Shown here: piece by piece, positions 16,488 to 23,200 of the stretch
Layout: each line of letters starts with the position of its first letter
How positions within the stretch are numbered: the stretch's first letter is position 1
Assembly: GCA_038217425.1 (NCBI GenBank)
Contig: JBBQPM010000034.1
Location: 1 to 47,451 of the forward strand
DNA length: 47,451 nucleotides
Direction: 5' to 3'
Source of the DNA: JAIEPT01 sp038217425
Lineage (GTDB): Bacteria > Planctomycetota > Planctomycetia > Gemmatales > Gemmataceae
Translations under genes and position numbers: made by a program
The notes under the pieces: model-generated
Told to the model about the DNA's origin: nothing
What the model saw: only the letters and a program-made list of their open reading frames with translations
The model's database searches: none

Positions 16488-16612
16488 TTGTACAAAACGA
16501 CCCAACCGGATGCGTGATATTGTAAGAAGGTAAACCTTGTACACTAGTGGTCGCATGCAGACCGCGCGTCTTACGTATTCCGCAAGCCAAGAGCTGCGAA
16601 TGACTTGTACAA
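16488..16612. promoter_or_regulatory. Three TTGTACA-type sites between divergent genes
   Basis: TTGTACAA occurs at 16488-16495 and again at 16605-16612, with TTGTACAC at 16537-16544. TTGTACAA is a perfect 8-base palindrome. The sites lie between the adenosyltransferase (minus) and the small plus-strand gene. They may be operators, or a chance cluster in a relatively A+T-rich gap. The rest of this gap shows nothing clear. Confidence 0.3.
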
Positions 16613-16707
16613 AATTTGATCGTGCAAGGCGATTTGGCATCCCGCGTGCTTTATGAGACTTCAGAAAACGACCCATGCAATTAAATTTACGCAAACGGAG
16701 CCACGCC

Positions 16708-16890
16708 ATGAACCGAATCACCTCGTACCTCCCGCAAACTTCCTCCAACCAGGTTCATCCGCATTATCGTCCCACGCGCCGCTTGGCCGAGGATTCGGAA
16801 ACGACGCTTCGCGATATGGCGTATGTGCTGAGCTTGACTCGGCGGATTCGGGACGAGATCGTCGAAAGCGTCGCGAGCGGCGAACGATAA
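16708..16890 (+). CDS. Small unknown protein
   Basis: The predicted product is 60 aa and begins MNRITSYLPQTSS. The C-terminal half, SETTLRDMAYVLSLTRRIRDEI, looks like an amphipathic helix. No family is recognised. An in-frame ATG at 16675 would add 11 residues. The ATG used has a weak GGAG-like site ahead. Family A copy A4 starts 8 bases after the stop. The regular helix pattern and separate position favour a real gene, but it is short. Confidence 0.45.
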   Translation: MNRITSYLPQTSSNQVHPHYRPTRRLAEDSETTLRDMAYVLSLTRRIRDEIVESVASGER

Positions 16891-16897
16891 GGCATGC

Positions 16898-17007
16898 GAA
16901 AGCCCAGGGATGGCGATCCCTGGGAAGGCTCCCGCGGACACGATTTTAATCCGACGCGGGGTTACGATTTCGGGCAGCTCCCCCAGGGATAGCTATCCCT
17001 GGGCTTC
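16898..17007. repeat. Family A palindromic element, copy A4, long form
   Basis: GAAAGCCCAGGGATGGC and the inverted copy AGCTATCCCTGGGCTTC bound 110 bases. It lies between the convergent small gene and tssK; the right arm lacks one T of the usual CTTTC end. Confidence 0.88.
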
Positions 17008-17012
17008 ACCCC

Positions 17013-18428
17013 TCACTTCTTGGCCGCCGGCACGACGTACAACGTGAACTGCATCGGAATGTTCTTGCCGTCCTTCTTGATCGTCAACAACCGCTGCCCC
17101 TGAATGTTTCCCAACACGAAGTTCTCGTTGAGCCGTAGGGCGAGGTTCAGCGACTTCTGCACGTGCGGCCATTCCGCGTCGAGCGGATCGACGGCAATCT
17201 GAAAATAGACCTGCCCCGGAGGCGCCGGCAACTCCCGCGGCGGCCTCGGTACATGCGAAAACTTGAGCCCCGCCGACCCCTGGCGGTAGATCGCATCGAC
17301 GCGGTCGGAGCTGCCGATCTTCATGTCGAGGCCCTGTTTCGCCAGGAGCGCGACCGTGTCCTTCGCTTCCAACGAACTATTCGCGCCGACGAAGAGCTGC
17401 GAGCCCGCTTCGAGCCAGAACGGCTCCAACGGCACCTGCATCCGCATGCCGGCGCCGACGAACGCGCGCTCCTTGTATTGCGGTTCGACCACGATGTCGA
17501 GGAACCCGTCGATCTGCTGCTTGACCTGACGAAACCCGCGAGCGAGGTCGTCGTGATCGTACGGCGGCAGATCGAGCACGCGCCGGGCGGCGCCGAAAAT
17601 CGCCAGTTGTCCCGCGACTCGGCACAATTCCTGGTACGCGCGGCGCGGATGAATGCCGGGCGTAAAGGCGAGGATCGCCAGCACCGTGAAGGCCTCGTTG
17701 AGTTCGCGCAGCTGATGCAGGAGGAGCGCCTGCCCCTGCCCCTGGCTGTCGAACGTCAACCCGTCGCGCGTGACCTGCCCGGCGAGATTGTCGATCTTCT
17801 TGCCGACCCGTTCGTAGATCGAACGCAGGATCCCGTGCTCGAGGCCGGGCCAGGCGTCGCACGACAGGACCGACGGAATGAACGATTCGTCGACCTGAGG
17901 CGTCGCCTCGGCGCGCTGCGACTTCTCGAGCCGAACGATCGGCAAGATCTCGTACCCTTGCAGATCGCGCGTCGAGCAGAGGAGCTGGGCGTTGAGTTGG
18001 CGAAACGGGATCGACTGCGGATTGACGCCGGTGTTTTCATCCTCCAGCGGCACGGTATCGACCTTGAAGCGTGCGAAGGGTTGCGTGCCGGCGTTGGCCT
18101 GGCCCAGCGAAAAGATCGGCAGGGCGAGATACACCGTGAGATTCGCGGCCTGGGCGAGTTCCGGTTTGAGATTGAGCGGCGCCAACTCGACGTCATCCGG
18201 AACGGAGAGCAGCGTGCCGTCGCGGAAGCGGGCTTGCAGGGAGCGGACGACGATACGGTGATTGGCGAGCGAATCGAGGTCGAGTTCCAGGGCGCGGAGG
18301 CCCCAGTTGTAATGGCTGTCCCATTTGCCGTTGCGCTGCGAGGTCTGCGCGAGGAAGCGATGGGCGGCCTGGAAGTGGTGGGGCCGCAGGAACATGCCTT
18401 CTTGCCAGTTGACTGCGTGCATTGCCAT
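17013..18428 (-). CDS. tssK: Type VI secretion baseplate subunit TssK
   Basis: The product is 471 aa. The N-terminal motif NWQEGMFLRPHHFQAAHRF is diagnostic of TssK (W-x-E-G-M-F-L-x-P-x-H-F-Q). The middle helical region (about 200-320) and the C-terminal domain, with FSHVPRPPRELPAPPGQVYF and QFTLYVVP, match the family. TssK trimers link the baseplate (TssF, TssG, TssE) to the membrane complex. The length is typical (about 440-470). The gene is divergent from tssB/tagJ, separated by a family G palindrome. An alternative start is the second Met at 18422. Confidence 0.93.
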   Translation of the reverse strand: MAMHAVNWQEGMFLRPHHFQAAHRFLAQTSQRNGKWDSHYNWGLRALELDLDSLANHRIVVRSLQARFRDGTLLSVPDDVELAPLNLKPELAQAANLTVYLALPIFSLGQANAGTQPFARFKVDTVPLEDENTGVNPQSIPFRQLNAQLLCSTRDLQGYEILPIVRLEKSQRAEATPQVDESFIPSVLSCDAWPGLEHGILRSIYERVGKKIDNLAGQVTRDGLTFDSQGQGQALLLHQLRELNEAFTVLAILAFTPGIHPRRAYQELCRVAGQLAIFGAARRVLDLPPYDHDDLARGFRQVKQQIDGFLDIVVEPQYKERAFVGAGMRMQVPLEPFWLEAGSQLFVGANSSLEAKDTVALLAKQGLDMKIGSSDRVDAIYRQGSAGLKFSHVPRPPRELPAPPGQVYFQIAVDPLDAEWPHVQKSLNLALRLNENFVLGNIQGQRLLTIKKDGKNIPMQFTLYVVPAAKK

Positions 18429-18449
18429 CGGCGACCCAACGAGTTCCGA

Positions 18450-18551
18450 GGCGAGCGGGGGGCGTTAGCCCCCTGGTACGTGATATTAACTGCTTGTACT
18501 TGTTGACCGCATGTGCTTCAAGTACCGGGGGGCTAACGCCCCCCGCTCGCC
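18450..18551. repeat. Family G palindrome (GGGGGCGTTAGCCCCC type)
   Basis: GGCGAGCGGGGGGCGTTAGC and on to GGTAC at 18479 pairs with 18522-18551 as a near-perfect inverted repeat. Each arm holds its own small hairpin (GGGGGCGTTAGCCCCC). It lies between divergent tssK and tssB. Confidence 0.88.
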
Positions 18552-18600
18552 GCGCGTTAACTCCAACATACGCGAAGCCGCGGATTTTTTCAAGAAATCG

Positions 18601-18628
18601 TTGGCTTTCCCCACGGATCGGGTAGCAT
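18601..18628 (+). promoter_or_regulatory. Possible promoter for tssB
   Basis: TTGGCT (18601-18606), a 16-base spacer and TAGCAT (18623-18628) lie about 40 bases before the tssB ATG. Confidence 0.4.
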
Positions 18629-18669
18629 ATCGGTACCAACGTCCCTCGCCTCATTTCTGGAGATCCCCG

Positions 18670-19188
18670 ATGGGAAGCGAAAGCCTGCAACACAAACTCG
18701 ACCGCGTCCGTCGCCCTCGGGTGCAAATCACCTACGACGTCGAAACGGGCGGTGCCATGAAAGCCGTCGAATTGCCGTTTGTCGTCGGGGTCATGGCCGA
18801 CCTTTCTGGCCAACCCAAAGAGCCGCTGCGCCCCATGAAGGAACGCAAATTTACCACCATCGACCGCGATAACTTCAATGACGTCCTCAACCGCGCCGCC
18901 CCGCGCGTCGCCTTCAAGGTCGATAACAAACTCAGCGATCAGCCCGACACCAAGCTCGGCGTCGAACTCAACTTCAAGAACATGGACGACTTCGACCCCG
19001 CCAAGATCGCGGCCCAGGTCCCCGCGCTCAAAGAGTTGCTCGACATGCGCCATCGCCTGAATCAGTTGCTCTCGAAGATGGAAGGCAACGACAAGCTCGA
19101 GGCGCTCCTCAACGACGTCATGTCGAACACGGAAAAAGCGAAGTCGCTCGCCGAGGAATTGGGCCTGGGCGGCGAAGAAACGAAGTAA
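18670..19188 (+). CDS. tssB: Type VI secretion sheath small subunit TssB/VipA
   Basis: The product is 172 aa. It contains RRPRVQITYDVETGGAM and LPFVVGVMADLSGQP, the strongly conserved TssB core, followed by ERKFTTIDRDNFNDVL and a helical C-terminus (ALKELLDMRHRLNQLLSK). TssB and TssC form the contractile sheath; tssC is not in this window. TGGAGA precedes the ATG at 18670. The longer open frame upstream lies in the family G palindrome and is not coding. TagJ, encoded next, is known in other systems to bind the sheath and ClpV. Confidence 0.95.
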   Translation: MGSESLQHKLDRVRRPRVQITYDVETGGAMKAVELPFVVGVMADLSGQPKEPLRPMKERKFTTIDRDNFNDVLNRAAPRVAFKVDNKLSDQPDTKLGVELNFKNMDDFDPAKIAAQVPALKELLDMRHRLNQLLSKMEGNDKLEALLNDVMSNTEKAKSLAEELGLGGEETK

Positions 19189-19190
19189 CC

Positions 19191-19230
19191 GTTTAGCCGC
19201 CGCGCCCTCGTGGCGCGGGCGCGGCGAAAC
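19191..19230. repeat. Family B palindrome, copy B2, short form
   Basis: GTTTAGCCGCCGCGCCCTCG followed by GGCGCGGGCGCGGCGAAAC gives an imperfect hairpin in the tssB-tagJ gap. Confidence 0.8.
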
Positions 19231-19249
19231 GATATTCCAGGAGATTCAT

Positions 19250-20035
19250 GTGACGTCCACCGAACTATTCCAGGCCGGCAAGCTGACCGAGGCGATCGCC
19301 GCCCAAATCGCCGTCGTCAAAGACAAGCCGGCCGACCACAAGGGCCGACTTTTCCTCTTCGAACTCCTCGCCTTTTCCGGCGACCTCGAACGGGCCAAGA
19401 AGCACCTCGACCTGCTCAACTTCGACGAGATCGAACTCGCCGTGACGGTCGAAGGCTACCGCAAACTGCTCGCCTCGGAAGCGGCGCGGCGCGAAGTCTT
19501 CAAGAACGGCGCCCCGCCGCAATTTCTCGAAGAACCCCCCGAGCATCTCAAAATGCGGCTCGAAGCCCTCGGCCACCTGCGCCTGGGGAACGCCAAGCAG
19601 GCGAACGATCTGCTGATCGAGGCCGAGGCGCAGACGCCGGTGCTCAAGGGGAAGTACAACGACAAGCCGTTCGAACTGATCCGCGACGCCGACGACATTT
19701 TCGGCGCCGTCATCGAAGTGATGGCGAAGGGGAACTACTTCTGGGTGCCGCTCGAGCAGATCGAGTTGATCCAGATGAACCCGCCGAAATCGCCGCGCGA
19801 CGTGTTATGGCGACCGGTGATTCTGGAGACGAAGACCGGCTCCGCGGGCGACGCGTTCATGCCGAGCTTGTACCCGGGCTCGCACGAGAGTGCCGACGAG
19901 CAGATCAAGCTCGGGCGCATGACGGATTGGAGGCAGGTCCCCGACGGCCCGACGGTGGGCATCGGCACGCACACGTTCCTGGTGGGCGACGACGCCGCGA
20001 GTCTGCTCGACTGGAAGAAGCTGGAAATCGAGTAA
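19250..20035 (+). CDS. tagJ: ImpE/TagJ family type VI secretion accessory protein
   Basis: The 261-aa product shows the ImpE/TagJ pattern: an N-terminal helical part with ELFQAGKLTEAIAAQIAVVK and GRLFLFELLAFSGDLERA, and a C-terminal domain with GNYFWVPLEQIELIQMNPPK, RPVILETKTG and MPSLYPGSH. In other bacteria TagJ binds TssB and helps ClpV sheath disassembly, which fits its place after tssB and the clpV gene further on. The start is GTG at 19250, set by AGGAG at 19240-19244; the ATG two bases earlier meets an immediate stop. The length is usual for the family. Confidence 0.93.
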   Translation: MTSTELFQAGKLTEAIAAQIAVVKDKPADHKGRLFLFELLAFSGDLERAKKHLDLLNFDEIELAVTVEGYRKLLASEAARREVFKNGAPPQFLEEPPEHLKMRLEALGHLRLGNAKQANDLLIEAEAQTPVLKGKYNDKPFELIRDADDIFGAVIEVMAKGNYFWVPLEQIELIQMNPPKSPRDVLWRPVILETKTGSAGDAFMPSLYPGSHESADEQIKLGRMTDWRQVPDGPTVGIGTHTFLVGDDAASLLDWKKLEIE

Positions 20036-20037
20036 GC

Positions 20038-20096
20038 GTTTAGCCGCCGCGCCCTCGCGGCGCGACTGTAGCGCCGCGAGGGCGCGGCGGCAAAAC
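20038..20096. repeat. Family B palindrome, copy B3
   Basis: The left arm 20038-20063 (GTTTAGCCGCCGCGCCCTCG and on) and right arm 20071-20096 pair with one mismatch around a 7-base loop. It begins 3 bases after the tagJ stop and bounds the intruding antitoxin block. Confidence 0.9.
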
Positions 20097-20111
20097 GAAT
20101 GAGGGACGACC

Positions 20112-20444
20112 ATGTCATCGCTCATGCAATCGTTGGGCATCGATAAGCTCAGCGCGGAAGAGAAGATCGCACTCGTCGATGAAATCTACGAGAGTATCGA
20201 GCAGGAAGTGCCGCCAATCTCGGACGCGCTTCGCCGAGAACTCGAGCGACGACTTGAGCATCTGAGGTCGAACCCCAACGATCACTCCTCGTGGGAAGAT
20301 GTGCAAGTTCGGCTGGGGATGAAGGATCCTCTACTTTCCGACGCTCAACGTAAGGAGTTGGATCGACGCATCAAGGCGTACGAATCCAATCCTAGGAATG
20401 TAATCTCCCGGGATGACGCGAAGGTGAAATTGGGCATTTCTTGA
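20112..20444 (+). CDS. Addiction-module antitoxin-like protein with an internal duplication
   Basis: The 110-aa product starts like small antitoxins of the addiction-module (Unstab_antitox) type: LSAEEKIALVDEIYESIEQE. The C-terminal motif exists twice: ISDALRRELERRLEHLRSNP to VQVRLG (36-69) and LSDAQRKELDRRIKAYESNP to AKVKLG (75-108), exactly 39 residues apart. Family members are usually about 70-80 aa with one copy. Such antitoxins neutralise RelE/ParE toxins encoded just downstream. Here TTGA overlaps the start of a toxin stub that breaks off after some 18 codons, so the antitoxin seems to be orphaned. Confidence 0.8.
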   Translation: MSSLMQSLGIDKLSAEEKIALVDEIYESIEQEVPPISDALRRELERRLEHLRSNPNDHSSWEDVQVRLGMKDPLLSDAQRKELDRRIKAYESNPRNVISRDDAKVKLGIS

Positions 20445-20497
20445 ACCTTCCGGTGTTGTGGGAGCCTGAAGCTCTGAAGGATTTCGCCGACGCAAAT
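20441..20497 (+). pseudogene. Truncated RelE/ParE toxin start
   Basis: From a TTG at 20441, which overlaps the antitoxin TGA, the frame reads LNLPVLWEPEALKDFADA. This is the usual first strand and helix of a ParE/RelE toxin (L-P-V-x-W-x-P-E-A-x-x-D-F/I). After about 18 codons the sequence stops resembling the family, and the next gene starts near 20502-20523. The catalytic and toxin-core parts are missing. Confidence 0.6.
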
Positions 20498-20501
20498 AGT
20501 C

Positions 20502-20867
20502 ATGGCATCGCTCATTTTACCAATGCAAGTTTTTCGTTCCACGCGAGGTGCAGCGTTCGTCCTGCTTGGATGCTGCCTGGCGGTCGGGGCGGCAATTTTC
20601 GCCTGGCACAATCTTGCGAACGTTCCCGTCGATGGGGCATATGTCGGATGGACGCGAAACCGGATCATTCATGCATGGGGACAGCCGACTGAGAATTGGG
20701 ATGGACATTACGGCAATCCGCCCGACAACTACCGGAAGCAATTCGACCCTGCGCGAACGTTGGTTTTCGAACGTTGGTCCGGCCGCTTGTACGTCTCCAT
20801 TCATGCGGTCGGAGATGAGTGGATTTGCTTCAGTTCGACTTGGCTCCCAAATGGCTGTGTTTTTTGA
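20502..20867 (+). CDS. Small membrane-anchored or exported protein, unknown function
   Basis: The product is 121 aa, or 114 aa from an ATG at 20523. One hydrophobic segment, GAAFVLLGCCLAVGAAIFAW, is near the N-terminus. A soluble part follows with IIHAWGQPTENWDGHYGNPP, then short strands TLVFERWSG, RLYVSIHA and EWICFSSTW. The family is not recognised. The W-G-Q-P motif after a helix recalls small exported proteins with SmpA/BamE-like repeats (R-x-x-x-x-W-G-x-P), but this is tentative. It lies inside the T6SS cluster between two different palindromes and right after the broken toxin. Confidence 0.6.
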   Translation: MASLILPMQVFRSTRGAAFVLLGCCLAVGAAIFAWHNLANVPVDGAYVGWTRNRIIHAWGQPTENWDGHYGNPPDNYRKQFDPARTLVFERWSGRLYVSIHAVGDEWICFSSTWLPNGCVF

Positions 20868-20982
20868 ATGTGATCGGGGTCCGCAGTGAAGAGAATGTCG
20901 CTTTGGAGACGCGCTGTCTTGAGAAGAAGCGAACGTACGATTAGGCATTCAATGACTCCGACCGCCAAAAATTCTGGATTTC

Positions 20983-21163
20983 GGCCTGAAGGGCCGTCTC
21001 TTACAGCCCAGGCCGTGAGGCCTGGGTATGCGGCAACAACTATCTACGGCCCTGAAAGGGCCGCTCGTCAGCATGCTTGCGAGTGGCCCCTTCAGGGCCG
21101 AATACACACGATTACGTTCCCAGGCCTCACGGCCTGGGCTATAAGAGGCGGCCCTTCAGGCCT
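20983..21163. repeat. Family D nested palindrome, copy D1
   Basis: The 181-base element has three nested inverted pairs: outer GGCCTGAAGGGCCG, middle CCCAGGCCGTGAGGCCTGGG (itself a hairpin), and a central GGCCCTGAAAGGGCC/GGCCCCTTCAGGGCC pair. The same architecture occurs at 37254-37440. The rest of the gap (20868-20982 and 21164-21244) shows nothing clear. Confidence 0.9.
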
Positions 21164-21244
21164 AACAAAATCGTCGCCACCTGCATCCTTTAATCGACCT
21201 ATTCGCTTGCATCCCTCCCCGTTGCTAACGGCTGGTGGCCTTGC

Positions 21245-23041
21245 ATGAGCGAAGCTCTCTTTCCCTTCTACGAACGCGAACTCCTCTACCAGCGGCAACT
21301 CCTCCAGGAGTTCGCTCGCAAGTACCCCACCGTCGGCCAACGCCTCCTCCTGGAAACCAACCGTAGCGCCGATCCGCATACCGAACGCCTCATCCAAAAC
21401 TTCGCCTTTCTCGCGGGCAGGGTGCAGCAGCGCCTGAGCGACGACTATCCCGAAATCTCCGACTCGATGTGCAACCTCCTCTACCCACACTTCACGGCTC
21501 CGTTTCCGTCGCTGACGACGCTGCAGTTCGAGCCCGATCCGCTCAAGGCGCCGATGGCGCAGGGGTTCGTCATCCCGCGCGGCAGCAAACTCTCGACGCG
21601 CCATGAAGGTCGCCGAGGCCGATACCGGACCTGTTACGACGCCACGCTTTGGCCGATCCGCGTGACCGGGGCGTCGTTTCTGCCGCCGCCGTTTCCGCAA
21701 GGGCTCACGCCGCCGCCCGGCGCCGCGGCGCTCATCCGCATCCAGCTCGAATGCCTGGGGCAACTCCCGTTCGCCAAGCTCGAGATCCCGCGCTTGCGCT
21801 TCTACCTGCACGGCGATTCGGCCGTCGCCAGTCTGCTCTACGAGACGATCTTTCAGCACGGCATCCAGACGATCTTTCGGCCGCTCGAAGCCGGTTCGTC
21901 CTCGCCCGCGCTCACCAGCGCCGCGGCTTCGCTGATCCATGCAGTCGGTTTCGGCCGGGACGAGGGCTTGATCCCCTACGGCCCGCGCAGCCCGCTCGGC
22001 TATCGGCTCCTCACCGAGTACGCCCATTACCCCGAGAAGTTCTTCTACTTCGATCTCGGCGGTTGGCGGCAGGTGGCGCGGGCCAAGTTCGACAAGACCT
22101 GCGAGATCAATCTCTTCGTCAGCCGAACCGCGAAGCTGCTGGAGCAGAACGTCTCGGCCACGACGTTTCGCCTGGGCTGCGTGCCGATCGTGAATCTGTT
22201 CGAACACGACGCCGAGCCGATTCCGCTCGAGGGCCGGGCCGAGTACCGCATCGATCCGAGCAAGGACGAATCGCTGGATCACGAAATCTACGCGGTCGAG
22301 AAGGTCACGCTGGTGGAGACGAAAACCGAGTTGGCGCCGTTCAACTCGATTCGGCACGACGCGGCTCCCGATGCCTCGCTGTGGACGAGCACGCGCCGGC
22401 TCGCAGAGAAAAAAGGGGACCAGGGGACGGAAGTCTTCTTGCACCTCGTCGATCTGGCGTTCACGCCGTTCGAACCGGAGGCAGGTCAGCTGCAGGTGCA
22501 GACGACGTGTTCGAACCGCGATTTGCCGGTGCTGCTGCAGCGTGATGGGGACAAGGTCCGCTTCGAACTGGAGATGGCCGCCCCGTATGCGAAGGTGAAT
22601 TGTCTGCACGCGGTGACGTCGCCGGATCGGCCGTCGCTGGGCCGGGGGCTCGCCTGGCGGCTCATCTCGCACTTCAATCCGAATCACCTGTCGCTGACGT
22701 CGGAGGCTGAGAGCCTCGAGGGTCTACGCGAAATCCTTAGTCTGTATCCGCTGCCGGAGGCGCACATCGAGGGCGTGGCCGGGCTGACGAGTCGGCGCGT
22801 GTTGGGCCGGGTGCAGGACGGTTTGGGGACGGGTTTGTGCCAGGGCGTGGAAGTGACGTTGACGCTGGACCGGGAAAAATTCGCCCCGGCGAGCATCTTT
22901 CTATTTGCCTGCGTGCTGGAGCAGTTCTTAGGATTGTACGCATCGGCCAACTCGTTCACGCAGCTCGTGCTGCGGCGGTTGGGCGACGCGCAAGAATATC
23001 GCCGCTGGCCCCCCCGTCCCGGCGAGGGGGCGATTCTGTAG
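21245..23041 (+). CDS. tssF: Type VI secretion baseplate subunit TssF
   Basis: The 598-aa product starts LFPFYERELLYQRQLLQEFA, then KYPTVGQRL, and contains DPHTERLIQNFAFLAGRVQQ and YPEISDSMCNLLYPH, all conserved TssF landmarks. TssF forms the baseplate wedge with TssG and contacts TssK. TssG, which normally follows tssF, is absent here; clpV follows instead. The length is as expected. The ATG is used as given; the region just upstream is the family D palindrome. The sequence shows no disruption. Confidence 0.94.
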   Translation: MSEALFPFYERELLYQRQLLQEFARKYPTVGQRLLLETNRSADPHTERLIQNFAFLAGRVQQRLSDDYPEISDSMCNLLYPHFTAPFPSLTTLQFEPDPLKAPMAQGFVIPRGSKLSTRHEGRRGRYRTCYDATLWPIRVTGASFLPPPFPQGLTPPPGAAALIRIQLECLGQLPFAKLEIPRLRFYLHGDSAVASLLYETIFQHGIQTIFRPLEAGSSSPALTSAAASLIHAVGFGRDEGLIPYGPRSPLGYRLLTEYAHYPEKFFYFDLGGWRQVARAKFDKTCEINLFVSRTAKLLEQNVSATTFRLGCVPIVNLFEHDAEPIPLEGRAEYRIDPSKDESLDHEIYAVEKVTLVETKTELAPFNSIRHDAAPDASLWTSTRRLAEKKGDQGTEVFLHLVDLAFTPFEPEAGQLQVQTTCSNRDLPVLLQRDGDKVRFELEMAAPYAKVNCLHAVTSPDRPSLGRGLAWRLISHFNPNHLSLTSEAESLEGLREILSLYPLPEAHIEGVAGLTSRRVLGRVQDGLGTGLCQGVEVTLTLDREKFAPASIFLFACVLEQFLGLYASANSFTQLVLRRLGDAQEYRRWPPRPGEGAIL

Positions 23042-23061
23042 ATCAAGGGAAGGTAAATCAA

Positions 23062-23160
23062 GCCACAGAGGTCGCAGAGGACGCAGAGAAGGAAAAAATG
23101 CTCGAGGGCGACGTCGCGCTGGCCGCCTTTTTCCTCTGTGCCCTCTGCGACCTCTGTGGC
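23062..23160. repeat. Family H palindrome (CACAGAGG type)
   Basis: GCCACAGAGGTCGCAGAGG at 23062 pairs with CCTCTGCGACCTCTGTGGC at the right end. Similar CACAGAGG repeats are common in many genomes. It lies between tssF and clpV. Confidence 0.88.
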
Positions 23161-23200
23161 TAAAATCTCCGAATTCATTCCGCTCGAGAAAGGGTACTCC

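Noticed and set aside
18511..18669. Longer N-terminus for TssB
   Set aside because: The added codons translate the family G palindrome and the leader; the ATG at 18670 has a good ribosome-binding site.
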